Positions 8,485 to 17,058 of a DNA stretch of 64,000 nt are shown here, one piece after another. The stretch's first letter is position 1, and each line of letters begins with the position of its first letter. A program made the translations under genes and the position numbers. The notes beneath the pieces are model-generated. The model had not been told where the DNA came from, searched no databases, and saw nothing but the letters and a program-made list of their open reading frames with translations. Source of the DNA: Chloroflexaceae bacterium (lineage in GTDB: Bacteria; Chloroflexota; Chloroflexia; Chloroflexales; Chloroflexaceae); NCBI GenBank assembly GCA_028282325.1, contig JANQID010000041.1, positions 1-64,000 on the forward strand, in the 5' to 3' direction.

Positions 8485-8642
8485 CGTTGTACTCGCGGGT
8501 TTCGGGTGAGTGTCACCTTATATTATCGTATATTTTCGGCGGCGAGTCTACCCGCACATCTCCGCCTTCAGACGTAGCCCCATCCCGTCTCGCGATGGAT
8601 TTCCGGCCCTGACTTGTGCTGGAATGGTGATTCAGCCTTGCT

Positions 8643-8661
8643 CCGGGCAACAAATGCCCGG
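8643..8661 (+). other. Small hairpin upstream of lycopene cyclase
   Basis: CCGGGCA-ACAAA-TGCCCGG, a 7-bp stem with a 5-base loop, about 60 bases before the lycopene cyclase start. Could be a leader structure or a weak terminator. Nothing else is evident in the 235-bp gap. Confidence 0.4.
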
Positions 8662-8719
8662 CAGCGACGTATCATTACGTGAGAGTTGAACACAGAGACA
8701 TAGGAAAAGCGAGACGATT

Positions 8720-9946
8720 GTGAAACACTACGACATCATCATTGCCGGAAGCGGCGCCGCCGGACTCAGCCTGGCCTATCATCTAAGCCGCAGCCCGTTG
8801 CGCGAGCGCTCGATTTTGATTGTCGATAAATGCGCGAAAGATTGCAATGACCGCACCTGGGCCTTCTGGGCCGATCAACCGACGCCGTTCGAGAGTATCG
8901 TCTATCGTTCGTGGAATCGGTTGCAGGTGGTGGGTGATGATCTGGATGCCAGCGTTGATCTGCGCGACTACCGCTATCAGATGATCCGCGGCATCGATTT
9001 CTATGCTTTCGTTCGCCAGGAGCTGGCCGCCTTCACGAACATCATTTTTCTCCAGGGCGTCGTCGAGCGTATCGAGGACGGCGCCGACGCCGCGCGCGTG
9101 ATTATCGACGGCCAGGCCTACACCGCCGAGTGGGTGTTTGACAGCATCTTCAAGCCGTCCGAGATACGAGATGAACTGGCGGATTGCGAATATCTGAAGC
9201 TGTATTTCAAAGGCTGGGAGATTGAAACCGACGCGCCGATATTCAACCCGGACGCGGCGACGTTGATGGACTTTCGCACGCCGCAGAAGAATGAGACGCG
9301 CTTTTTCTATGTGCTGCCCTTCTCGCCGACGCGCGCGCTGGTCGAGTTCACGGTCTTTTCGGCAGCCAGATTCAGCCAACGCGCCTATGAGCAGGCCCTG
9401 CGCGATTATCTCGCCGACACCCTGGGCGTGAGCGATTTCCGCATCGTCGCCGAGGAATCCGGCGTTATTCCGGCGACCGACTACGACTTCACGCGCCAGC
9501 TTGGCCGCCGCGTGATGACCATCGGCACGAAGGCCGGGCGCGTCAAACCAACGACGGGATACGCTTTCCTGCGTATTTTGCAAGACTCGGCGGCGATCGT
9601 CGCATCGCTGGTCGCGAACGGTCACCCGTTCGATGTGCCCGCGGATCGCCGCGCCTATCGCTGGCTCGATGCGGTAATGCTGCGGGTGATGAGACGACAC
9701 GGCGAGCAACTCAAGCCGATCTTCACCGCTCTGTTCCGGCGCAACCCGATCGAGCGCATCTTCCGTTTTCTCGATGAGCGGGCCTCGCTCTGGGAGAGCC
9801 TGCGCCTGATCGCGTCGCTGCCGCCGTGGACATTCATGCGGACGGCGTTCCAGATGCGCAGCACGCCACAAACGCAAGTTCAACCCCAGCCGCAAGCCCG
9901 ATCGACGACGCCGATCACCGAGCGGCTGGCCGGCGGCAGTATCTAG
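8720..9946 (+). CDS. crtY: Lycopene cyclase, CrtY/CrtL family
   Basis: A 408-aa flavoprotein. The N-terminus YDIIIAGSGAAGLSLAYHL (residues 4-22) is the Rossmann dinucleotide-binding motif. CNDRTWAFW (about 47-55) is the CrtY-type motif, and GTKAGRVKPTTGYAF (about 273-287) is the second conserved flavin-binding region. The enzyme converts lycopene to cyclic carotenoids (gamma- or beta-carotene) at the membrane. It is a lone gene; no other carotenoid genes are in the window. The start is GTG at 8720 with weak Shine-Dalgarno (GAG six bases upstream). The last 25 residues are Gln/Pro/Thr-rich and probably disordered. Confidence 0.88.
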   Translation: MKHYDIIIAGSGAAGLSLAYHLSRSPLRERSILIVDKCAKDCNDRTWAFWADQPTPFESIVYRSWNRLQVVGDDLDASVDLRDYRYQMIRGIDFYAFVRQELAAFTNIIFLQGVVERIEDGADAARVIIDGQAYTAEWVFDSIFKPSEIRDELADCEYLKLYFKGWEIETDAPIFNPDAATLMDFRTPQKNETRFFYVLPFSPTRALVEFTVFSAARFSQRAYEQALRDYLADTLGVSDFRIVAEESGVIPATDYDFTRQLGRRVMTIGTKAGRVKPTTGYAFLRILQDSAAIVASLVANGHPFDVPADRRAYRWLDAVMLRVMRRHGEQLKPIFTALFRRNPIERIFRFLDERASLWESLRLIASLPPWTFMRTAFQMRSTPQTQVQPQPQARSTTPITERLAGGSI

Positions 9947-10029
9947 CGCCGATCTCGAAAGCGAGCACGTAGGAGGCAATATCAACGTTGCGGCGTTGGC
10001 GTGAGCGCAGTGGTCATCACACCCTGCTC

Positions 10030-11307
10030 TTACTCCAACGCCTTTTCGATCCGAATAGGACGCGTAATTCGGGGCATATGCACGGGCAGCAGCAACGAGA
10101 TCGTCCCGGCGGTTACTACGAAGACCGCCGCCGCCCATAGACAGCCCTCTAAGCCATGAGCCTGGTAAATCAGGCCTGACAAAACCGTGCCGATCAGTCG
10201 TCCCAGTGCGTTCGCCATATAGTAAAAGCCCACGTTCAGCGCCGCTTTGTCGCTGTCGGTATAGGCCAGGATCAGGTACGAATGCACCGCCGAATTGAGC
10301 GCGAAGATGATCCCGAAGACGATCAGCCCCGTCACAATCACGATTCCCGGTTCGACGCCGTTCAGCAGCGCCAGCGCGATGCCAACGGGAAACGCCGCCA
10401 GCGCGAACGCCAGTCCGGTCGCGGTGCGTCCATCCGGCTCACGACCCTGCCCTGCAACGCGCCGCTTGAGCATGCCCGGCGTCGCTGCTTGAACAACGCC
10501 ATAGCCGATCACCCACAACGCCAGGAAGCCGCCCACCTGCCAGAAATTCCAGCCCAGCGCCTCGTAGAGAAACACCGGCAACCCAATGACAAACCAGACA
10601 TCGCGCGAGCCGAAGAGGAACATACGCGCCGCCGCGAGCACGTTTACCGCCCGATTCTTCGAGAATATCTGGCGGAACGTCGCTTTCTTATCAGCCACGC
10701 CCAGGTCGCCGCGCATCAGGACAACCGCCGTGATCAGCGCGGTCAGCACCAGCCCGGCCAGGATGAACAGGGCGGCGCGGAAACCGACCAGCGTCAATAA
10801 TAGCCCGCCGACGAAAAAGCCGACGCCTTTGAGTGCGTTCTTCGAGCCGGTCAAAATGGACACCCACTTGAACAGCGTCGATTGAGCATCTTCGGGCACG
10901 AGGAACTTGATCGCGCTTTTGGAGCTCATCTTGGTCAGGTCTTTGGCAATGCCGGAAAGCGCCTGCGCGGCCATTACGTAGGGGACGACCAGCCAGGCCG
11001 GGTTGATGGCGAGCATGCTCAGGGCGACCAGTTGGATCGCCAGCCCGCCGAACAGCGTGGCTTTCAACCCCAGGCGCGCGCCGAGCCAGCCGCCGACCAG
11101 ATTCGTCGCCACGCCGAAGATTTCGTAGAAAATGAACAGCATCGCGACCTGAAACGGCGTGTACCCCAGGTTAAAGAAGTACAACAGCACCAACATTCGG
11201 ATCGCGCCGTCGGTCAACGTATCGGCCCAGTACGCACCGGTGACCAGCATATAGTTGCGAAGGTCGTTCGAGCGACGGGATGGCGCGGCAGTTGCATCAG
11301 TCGACAT
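10030..11307 (-). CDS. arsJ: ArsJ, organoarsenical (1-arseno-3-phosphoglycerate) efflux MFS transporter
   Basis: A 425-aa MFS protein with 12 predicted membrane helices. The segments ADTLTDGAIRMLVLLYF, MAAQALSGIAKDLTKMSSKSA and LTGSKNALKGVGFF are characteristic of ArsJ. Known role: export of 1-arseno-3-phosphoglycerate made by the partner GAPDH from arsenate, which then breaks down outside the cell. The gene lies 99 bases downstream of that GAPDH gene on the same strand, the arrangement that defines the system. The N-terminal 12 residues are hydrophilic. It is probably co-transcribed from the ArsR-type promoter at 12557-12585. Confidence 0.9.
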   Translation of the reverse strand: MSTDATAAPSRRSNDLRNYMLVTGAYWADTLTDGAIRMLVLLYFFNLGYTPFQVAMLFIFYEIFGVATNLVGGWLGARLGLKATLFGGLAIQLVALSMLAINPAWLVVPYVMAAQALSGIAKDLTKMSSKSAIKFLVPEDAQSTLFKWVSILTGSKNALKGVGFFVGGLLLTLVGFRAALFILAGLVLTALITAVVLMRGDLGVADKKATFRQIFSKNRAVNVLAAARMFLFGSRDVWFVIGLPVFLYEALGWNFWQVGGFLALWVIGYGVVQAATPGMLKRRVAGQGREPDGRTATGLAFALAAFPVGIALALLNGVEPGIVIVTGLIVFGIIFALNSAVHSYLILAYTDSDKAALNVGFYYMANALGRLIGTVLSGLIYQAHGLEGCLWAAAVFVVTAGTISLLLPVHMPRITRPIRIEKALE

Positions 11308-11406
11308 ATATTTCTCGTAGATAAGCGTGTGCGGAGTGCGTTAACACTGTCAGAAACTCGGCAGCATTGCCGCCGTACTCCGCAAGTTGTCCAATCAGGA
11401 AGTTAA

Positions 11407-12423
11407 TCAGCGTGCAGGCAGTTTCAGCGCAACCTTGCGCGCCAGTTCGATCATACGGTTGGTATAGCCCCATTCGTTATCGTACCAGGCCAGAATCTTC
11501 ACTTGTGTGCCATTAGTCACCATCGTTGATGGTGCATCAATAATCGCCGAGCGCGGATCATCGCGGAAATCGACCGAGACAAGCGGGCGTTCCTCGTAGC
11601 CCAGAATGCCGCGCAACGCTCCCGCAGCAGCGTCTCGCAGCAATGTGTTGACCTCGTCGCTGGCAGTTGGGCGCGCAACCTCAAACACACAGTCGGTGAG
11701 CGAGGCGTTGAGCAGTGGCACGCGCACGGCAATACCGTCGAGCTTACCTTGCAACTCCGGAAAGATCATGCCAATCGCCGTCGCCGAACCGGTTGTGGTC
11801 GGAATAAGCGACATACTCGCTGCGCGGGCGCGGCGCAGATCTTTGTGCGGCGCGTCAATCAACGTCTGGGTATTGGTCATATCGTGGATAGTTGTAATCA
11901 TCCCGTGGCGAATGCCGATGCCTTCGTGAATGACCTTCACCACCGGAGCGAGGCAGTTGGTGGTACACGAAGCGGCGGTGAGCAGGTGATGCTCGTCGGG
12001 CCGATACCAATCGTCATTCACCCCCATCACGATGTTCAGCGCGCCCTGCTTGACCGGTGCGGCAACGATCACTTTGCGCACGCCGGCCTGAAAATATGCA
12101 GCGAGCTTTTCGGGTGTGCGAAATTTGCCGGAGCATTCCAGCACAATATCGACGCCGGCGTCGGCCCAGGGAACCGAACCTGGTTCTGTGCGGCTGCTAT
12201 AGCCGATCGCCGTCTCGTCGATGACCAGAACATCATCTTCGCCGCGCACGGCGTGATCCCAGCGCCCATGCACCGAGTCGAAGGTCAGCAGATGCGCCGC
12301 CGCAGATGCATCGCCGTTCGGTTCGTTGACGTGAGCGAAGGTCAACTCCGGCCAGCCCCAGGCAGCGCGGAGCGCCAGCCGCCCGATGCGCCCAAATCCA
12401 TTGATGCCAATGCGAATACTCAT
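11407..12423 (-). CDS. ArsJ-associated glyceraldehyde-3-phosphate dehydrogenase
   Basis: A 338-aa type [24 protein letters not shown] at the N-terminus binds NAD. SCTTNC carries the catalytic Cys at residue 153, and [23 protein letters not shown] follows in the catalytic domain. In arsJ operons this paralogue forms 1-arseno-3-phosphoglycerate from arsenate and glyceraldehyde-3-phosphate, feeding ArsJ. I use ATG at 12423 because the protein then begins exactly at the family's start and GAGAGGAG lies upstream. A 22-residue in-frame extension to 12489 is unlike the family. A glycolytic role cannot be excluded, but position beside arsJ and a predicted arsenic-type operator argue for detoxification. 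Confidence 0.9.
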   Translation of the reverse strand: MSIRIGINGFGRIGRLALRAAWGWPELTFAHVNEPNGDASAAAHLLTFDSVHGRWDHAVRGEDDVLVIDETAIGYSSRTEPGSVPWADAGVDIVLECSGKFRTPEKLAAYFQAGVRKVIVAAPVKQGALNIVMGVNDDWYRPDEHHLLTAASCTTNCLAPVVKVIHEGIGIRHGMITTIHDMTNTQTLIDAPHKDLRRARAASMSLIPTTTGSATAIGMIFPELQGKLDGIAVRVPLLNASLTDCVFEVARPTASDEVNTLLRDAAAGALRGILGYEERPLVSVDFRDDPRSAIIDAPSTMVTNGTQVKILAWYDNEWGYTNRMIELARKVALKLPAR

Positions 12424-12539
12424 ACGTTGTGCCGCTCCTCTCGCGATCTGCGCAATGGACAACGTCCATACGCTCGATCTCCAGAACAATACATTGGTCG
12501 TTTCTTGATTGGTTATGCACGAATGCAGAACTTCAATTA

Positions 12540-12557
12540 TATCAATCTATATCGATA
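12540..12557. promoter_or_regulatory. Predicted ArsR-type operator
   Basis: TATCAAT-CTAT-ATCGATA: two 7-bp arms with one mismatch and a 4-bp spacer, just downstream of the -10 box of the GAPDH-arsJ promoter. Position and symmetry fit a repressor site of the ArsR/SmtB type. The likely ligand is the ArsR domain encoded at 12860-13627. Confidence 0.6.
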
Positions 12558-12585
12558 CTATAAATCCCGAAAGAGGGTTTGTCAA
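12557..12585 (-). promoter_or_regulatory. Promoter of GAPDH-arsJ
   Basis: On the minus strand TTGACA (12585-12580), a 17-bp spacer, then TATAGT (12562-12557). It lies between the repeat element and the GAPDH start, so the repeat does not interrupt it. The operator overlaps the start region. Confidence 0.75.
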
Positions 12586-12623
12586 GCAGAAAATGTTACG
12601 CAGATAGCTCGAATTTACGACTT

Positions 12624-12750
12624 TACCAAACGAATTTGGATCTACCGCAAGTGGTCATTCTGAGCGCAGCGAAGAATCCCGGCTTTTGAGGACGCTGATA
12701 CCCTTCGCTCCGCTCAGGGTGACATGCGGCCTGTTCATTATCGTTTGGTA
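12624..12750 (-). repeat. Dispersed inverted-terminal-repeat element, copy 3 (complete, 127 bp)
   Basis: Starts TACCAAACGAATTTGGATCT and ends ATTATCGTTTGGTA; the ends are inverted repeats. Core arms GTCATTCTGAGCGCAGCGAAGA and TTCGCTCCGCTCAGGGTGACAT are also complementary, so RNA from it would fold into a long hairpin. Same length as copy 4 at 31922. It sits between arsRC and GAPDH-arsJ. Confidence 0.88.
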
Positions 12751-12859
12751 TTATCGTACAAGTTCGTGATACACTTGCCCCCGGAGACGATAGATTTATA
12801 CCAAATTATATTGTTATTTTCTTGACAGCAGAGAAAATACGCTGAACGCGCGGCGACGC

Positions 12860-13627
12860 CTATGTGCGGACGCAAGCGACCAGGAGCGGCGGCAGCGCCT
12901 CGACGCGGGTGCGCAGAAGATCGCGGGCAGTGCGGAACGCGGCGATCTGATCGGCGAGGCTGCCTTCAACCATCGCCGGGTCAGGGATGCTCCAGTGGAT
13001 GCGGCGCGCGACGCCCGACCAGGTCGGGCACTGTTCGCGGGCCAGGTCACAGACGGTGATCACCACGTCGGGGCTGAGACCGACAAGGGCATCGAGTCCT
13101 TTGGCCGACTGGTGGCTGATGTCGATCCCGGCTTCGTCCATCGCCTGTATCGCCAGCGGGTGAATCGGTCGCGGTGTCGTGCCGGCGCTACGTACACGCA
13201 GGCGACCACCGCCGATGTGACGCAGCCAGCCTTCGGCCATTTGCGAGCGGGCGCTGTTGGCGGTGCAGAGGAAGAACACCGTGAGCGCGGGCAATTCGCT
13301 TGTCGGCGCGACGCCGGGCAAATACAAGCTGGCGCCGATCTGCCGATGCACGACCTGAAGCGCCGCACTATCCAGCCCATAGTAGAGGACGCGCGCGTCG
13401 GCGTCGCTGCGGTGAGCCTGAACCAGCCGGGCCTGACGAAGCACGTTCAAGTGGTAGGAGACGAGATTTTGCGGCAATTCAAGCTGTTCAACCAATTCGC
13501 CGACCTGGTAATCGCTCCAGCGGAGGGCGTTGATCAGCCGCCAGCGTGTATCGTCGGCCAGCAGCTTGAGCACGCGCAGCGTCGATTGCATCTCTGTGTC
13601 GACGTTCGGATCGTGTGGTGCGGTCAT
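12860..13627 (-). CDS. ArsR-family regulator fused to thioredoxin-type arsenate reductase ArsC
   Basis: A 255-aa fusion. Residues 13-95 form an ArsR-like winged helix (DDTRWRLINAL...VGELVEQLELPQNLVSYHLNVLRQARLV). Residues 113-255 form a low-molecular-weight phosphatase/ArsC domain: phosphate loop CTANSARS (C121, R127), a CDLAREQCP pair (C193, C200, spacing as in S. aureus ArsC C82/C89) and the SIPDP general-acid loop. This predicts reduction of arsenate coupled to thioredoxin plus DNA binding in one chain. The ArsR half has no cysteine, so the canonical As(III) site is absent. I use ATG at 13627; the frame is open to 13699, but those residues are not family-like. It is divergent from a TetR gene and upstream of GAPDH-arsJ. 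Confidence 0.82.
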   Translation of the reverse strand: MTAPHDPNVDTEMQSTLRVLKLLADDTRWRLINALRWSDYQVGELVEQLELPQNLVSYHLNVLRQARLVQAHRSDADARVLYYGLDSAALQVVHRQIGASLYLPGVAPTSELPALTVFFLCTANSARSQMAEGWLRHIGGGRLRVRSAGTTPRPIHPLAIQAMDEAGIDISHQSAKGLDALVGLSPDVVITVCDLAREQCPTWSGVARRIHWSIPDPAMVEGSLADQIAAFRTARDLLRTRVEALPPLLVACVRT

Positions 13628-13712
13628 CGCCAGCCCTGTTGCGGCAATTGCCCTGAGCGAGATCGGCGGCGGGTGCGCCTGCGTTATTCTACCACGCAAC
13701 CGGCGGGCGTAT

Positions 13713-13741
13713 TTGACAACACCGTTCGCTCGCGCTATACT
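13713..13741 (+). promoter_or_regulatory. Promoter of the tetR-permease operon
   Basis: TTGACA (13713-13718), 17-bp spacer, TATACT (13736-13741): a strong sigma-70 match, 44 bases before the TetR start codon. Confidence 0.82.
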
Positions 13742-13747
13742 AAAATA

Positions 13748-13759
13748 GACTGACCAGTC
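13748..13759. promoter_or_regulatory. Predicted TetR operator
   Basis: GACTG-AC-CAGTC, a perfect inverted repeat at about +1 to +12 of the promoter just upstream. This is typical placement for autorepression by the TetR-family protein encoded next to it. Confidence 0.6.
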
Positions 13760-13784
13760 GGTTTATTAACTCCAGGGAGCCGCA

Positions 13785-14387
13785 ATGTCGCCTCGCGCAG
13801 ATGTCAGCGCCGAGCGCCGCAACCAGATACTCGATACCGCCGCCGCAATATTCGCCCGCTATGGCTTTCACCAGGCGCGGATGGATGACATTGTGCAGGC
13901 GTCGGGGTTGAGCAAAGGCGCAATCTATTGGTACTTCAAGAGCAAGGACGAGATCATCATTGCTTTGCTGCAACGCTTCTTCGGCCAGGAGTTGGCGGGC
14001 GCGCAAGCGCTGCTAGACGACCCCAACCCCGTCGGCGAGCGCCTGTTACAGATAAGCCGGCAGATCATCGCCGATACGTTGCATGTCACCACGATTGGCC
14101 TGATTCCGCTGTTCTACGAATTCTACGCGATGGCCCAGCGCGAGGGTCAGGTCCGCGAGTTTATCCGCACCTATTTTTTCGCCTATCGCGATCTGTTGAG
14201 CACGCTGATACGCCAGGGCATCGCGCGCGGCGAATTTCGCCCCATCGATGCCGAACAGGCCGCAACTACGCTGTGCGCGCTGTACGAAGGTACGCTGCTG
14301 ATCTGGGGCGTCGTGCCAGAAGGCATTGACCTGGAACAACAGGTGCTGGCTGCGGTGCGCTTGCTCATCGCCGGAATCTCCGCCTGA
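13785..14387 (+). CDS. TetR/AcrR-family transcriptional regulator
   Basis: A 200-aa protein. Residues 10-56 form the TetR helix-turn-helix domain (RNQILDTAAAIFARYGFHQA, then DDIVQASGLSKGAIYWYF with the YWYFKSKDE tail). The C-terminal ligand/dimer domain is all-helical. ATG is preceded by AGGGAG with a 5-base spacer. It is the first gene before a large ABC-type permease, and a palindrome sits at its own transcription start, so autoregulation and control of the permease are likely. The ligand is unknown. Confidence 0.9.
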   Translation: MSPRADVSAERRNQILDTAAAIFARYGFHQARMDDIVQASGLSKGAIYWYFKSKDEIIIALLQRFFGQELAGAQALLDDPNPVGERLLQISRQIIADTLHVTTIGLIPLFYEFYAMAQREGQVREFIRTYFFAYRDLLSTLIRQGIARGEFRPIDAEQAATTLCALYEGTLLIWGVVPEGIDLEQQVLAAVRLLIAGISA

Positions 14388-14437
14388 CGCCGTATTCGAT
14401 CGTGCCGCAACCGCCGAACTGAAAGCAGTAGAGGAGT

Positions 14438-16966
14438 ATGGCACGCGATATTGACCATCACAAATCCCTCACCGGGCCGGGCGCCGCTCAAACGGCGGCG
14501 CAAGGGGCGACCTGGGTGCGCCCGATGCTCAGCCCTCGCTGGCGTAAGGTTCTCGCCGACCTGGGGAGCCACAAAGTTCGCACGCTTCTGGTAACGCTCT
14601 CGATCTTCATCGGTATCTTCACTATCGGCATGGTTGTCGGCGCGCAGGCGATCCTCGACCGCGAACTGAGAACCGGTTATCTAAACATTGATCCTGCGCA
14701 CGCCATCATCACCACCGGCGGCGTGACCGGCTACAACGAAGATTTCTCGCTCAACTCGGCGCCCGCGAACCAGGAAGGCTTTAGCGAGGAACTTATCGAC
14801 GCGGTGCGCCGGATGCCCGAAGTCGCCGACGCCGAAGGCCGCCACGTATTCGATGCGCGGGTGCGCGTAGGGGACGCCTGGAAAAGCATTCAGTTCACCG
14901 CCATCGATGATTTCGCCGACGTGCGCGTCGACAAGATCCGCTCTGTCGCCGGAGCCTGGCCGCCAGAAGAGCACGAGGTATTGATCGAGCGATCGGGCAT
15001 GGGCGTGCTCGGCGTCGAGATCGGCGATACCATCTTGATCGAACTGCCCGATGGCAAGCAGCGCGAGATGCGCGTCGCCGGCGTGGTCCATGACCTCACC
15101 CAGTGGCCAACGCCGTTCCTTGGCACAGTGTATGGCTACATCGCGTTCGACACGCTGGAATGGATGGGTGAATCGCGCGACTATAACAAGCTGATGATCC
15201 GGGTGGTCACGAATGCCGACGATAAGCAGCACAACGAAGAAGTCGCCGAGCTGGTGCATGACAAAATCCAGAAATCGGGGCTCGATCCGTCCTTTCCGCA
15301 GGTTCCCACACCCGGCGAGCATCCGCTCAATTTTATGATCGTCGCGCTCACGTCATTGATGGGGCTGCTCGGCGTATTTGCGATCTTTCTCGGCAGCTTC
15401 CTGGTGGTCAATACGATCTCGGCGCTGCTGGCCCAGCAAATCAAACAGATCGGCATTATGAAAGCGATCGGCGCACGTCCCAGGCAGATCATCGCCATCT
15501 ATATAGTTCTGGCGCTGAGCTTCGGCGTGCTCGCGCTGCTGCCGGCGATTCCGCTGGCCCAGGTTGCTACGCAGGGGTTCGCCCGCTACATCGCCGCATT
15601 CCTCAACTTTGACATTGCTGACGCCGGCATTCCGGCCTTCGTCGTTCTCATTCAGATCGGGGCAGCGCTGCTCGTACCGATGGGCGCGGCGTTTCTGCCG
15701 GTGCTGACCGGCACGCGCGTATCGGTGCGCGAGGCATTCGGCAGCGATAGCGGTCTGGGGCGATCCTACGGATCGGGAGGGATCGACCAGCTGTTGAGCC
15801 GCATACGCGGCTTGCCGCGCCCGGTGCTGCTTTCGCTGCGCAACACCTTCCGCCGCAAGGCGCGTGTGACGTTGACCTTGTTCACACTAATGGTCGGCGG
15901 GGCCTTTTTCATCTCGGTGTTCAGCATTCGCGCCTCGTTATTCCTAACGTTGGAAGAACTGGTTGAATCGCTCTATGGCTACGATGTTGATGTGTTTCTA
16001 GCCCGCTCCTACCGCGATGACTATCTGGTCGCCACGGCAGAGCGCTTGCCGGGCGTGGTCGCCGCCGAGGGTTCGGTGCAAACCAGTGTACGGCGCGTAT
16101 TTCCAGACGACCGCAAAGGGCTGGATATGCAGCTGATCGCCGTGCCACCGGAGAGCGACACGCTCAACCCGCAGATTGTGGCCGGGCGCTGGCTGCAGCC
16201 CGCCGACGAGAACGCGCTGGTAATCAGCACCGGCATGCTCAAGGACGATCCCGATCTGGCCGTTGGCAGCAAGATCACCATTGAGATCAAAGACCGTGAG
16301 ATTGTCTGGCAGGTGGTGGGCATTATGAAAGCTCTGGGCAATTCGCGCTGGGCCTATGCCAACCAGGATTACTATGGCCGGGCGGCCCGCGAAATCGATC
16401 AAGCCAGTTATCTGCGCATTGTCGCCCGCGAGCATACACCCGCCTTCCAGGCTCAACTGGCCAATAGGTTGGAGAAGCAATTCAAGCGCGAGGGCATCGA
16501 GATCAGTTACACCAAGACAATCTCCGAGTTGAGCCAGGGCGACTTCGCGGCGATCAACGTGATCACGATCAGCCTGATGCTGATTGCGGTGCTGGTGGCT
16601 GTGGTCGGCGGGCTAGGGCTGGCCGGAACGATGAGCCTGAACGTGATCGAGCGGATGCGCGAGATCGGCGTGATGCGGGCTATCGGCGCAGAAGATCGTG
16701 CCCTGTTGCAGGTGTTCATCGTCGAGGGCATGGTGATCGGCGGGCTGAGCTGGCTGATCGGCGCATTGCTATCGCTGCCGTTGGGCAAGCTGATGAGCGA
16801 CATGCTCGGCGAGCAGATTTTCTCCTCGCCGCTGTCGTTCAGCCCCTCGCTGACCGGTGCGTTGCTCTGGCTGGCGCTGTCGTTGGCGATCAGTGCGTTG
16901 GCCAGCCTATGGCCAGCCTGGAACGCCACGCGCATCCCCGTGCACGACGTACTGGCATATGAGTGA
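14438..16966 (+). CDS. ABC transporter permease, duplicated FtsX domains (MacB-like core)
   Basis: An 842-aa membrane protein. The N-terminal helix KVRTLLVTLSIFIGIFTIGMVVG is followed by a large extracytoplasmic (MacB_PCD-like) domain, three helices forming the first FtsX domain (about residues 300-430), a second extracytoplasmic part (about 500-690) and a C-terminal FtsX domain (about 700-840) with SLNVIERMREIGVMRAIGA. Such permeases work with a separate ATPase in lipoprotein or peptide transport. No ATPase gene is adjacent, so the partner must be encoded elsewhere. It lies 50 bases after the TetR gene, probably in one transcript, and ends before a strong hairpin. Confidence 0.85.
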   Translation: MARDIDHHKSLTGPGAAQTAAQGATWVRPMLSPRWRKVLADLGSHKVRTLLVTLSIFIGIFTIGMVVGAQAILDRELRTGYLNIDPAHAIITTGGVTGYNEDFSLNSAPANQEGFSEELIDAVRRMPEVADAEGRHVFDARVRVGDAWKSIQFTAIDDFADVRVDKIRSVAGAWPPEEHEVLIERSGMGVLGVEIGDTILIELPDGKQREMRVAGVVHDLTQWPTPFLGTVYGYIAFDTLEWMGESRDYNKLMIRVVTNADDKQHNEEVAELVHDKIQKSGLDPSFPQVPTPGEHPLNFMIVALTSLMGLLGVFAIFLGSFLVVNTISALLAQQIKQIGIMKAIGARPRQIIAIYIVLALSFGVLALLPAIPLAQVATQGFARYIAAFLNFDIADAGIPAFVVLIQIGAALLVPMGAAFLPVLTGTRVSVREAFGSDSGLGRSYGSGGIDQLLSRIRGLPRPVLLSLRNTFRRKARVTLTLFTLMVGGAFFISVFSIRASLFLTLEELVESLYGYDVDVFLARSYRDDYLVATAERLPGVVAAEGSVQTSVRRVFPDDRKGLDMQLIAVPPESDTLNPQIVAGRWLQPADENALVISTGMLKDDPDLAVGSKITIEIKDREIVWQVVGIMKALGNSRWAYANQDYYGRAAREIDQASYLRIVAREHTPAFQAQLANRLEKQFKREGIEISYTKTISELSQGDFAAINVITISLMLIAVLVAVVGGLGLAGTMSLNVIERMREIGVMRAIGAEDRALLQVFIVEGMVIGGLSWLIGALLSLPLGKLMSDMLGEQIFSSPLSFSPSLTGALLWLALSLAISALASLWPAWNATRIPVHDVLAYE

Positions 16967-16995
16967 TTCACGGCGTCAACCCGCCGAACGCCAAA

Positions 16996-17031
16996 AACGC
17001 TCAGAGCGACAACTATGTCGCTCTGAGCGTT
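16996..17031. terminator. Bidirectional terminator between permease and hsp20
   Basis: AACGCTCAGAGCGACA-ACTA-TGTCGCTCTGAGCGTT: a perfect 16-bp stem with a 4-base loop between convergent genes. Read on the minus strand it is followed by a short T run (TTTTTGG, partly in the stem), serving the hsp20 gene. On the plus strand the T run is missing. Confidence 0.8.
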
Positions 17032-17058
17032 GAGAAAGGAGGAAGCGATGATTTCTGT

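Larger units (their letters stand above)
12424..12859. other. Intergenic region of the arsenate cluster
   Basis: 436 bp between the arsRC fusion stop and the GAPDH start. It holds, from right to left, a complete 127-bp repeat element (12624-12750), the GAPDH-arsJ promoter (12557-12585) and its operator (12540-12557). The remaining sequence is A+T-rich and shows no further gene. Confidence 0.7.

Noticed and set aside
8783-10138. A 451-codon minus-strand frame opposite lycopene cyclase.
   Set aside because: Composition is that of an antisense shadow in G+C-rich DNA; the plus-strand gene has intact cyclase motifs.
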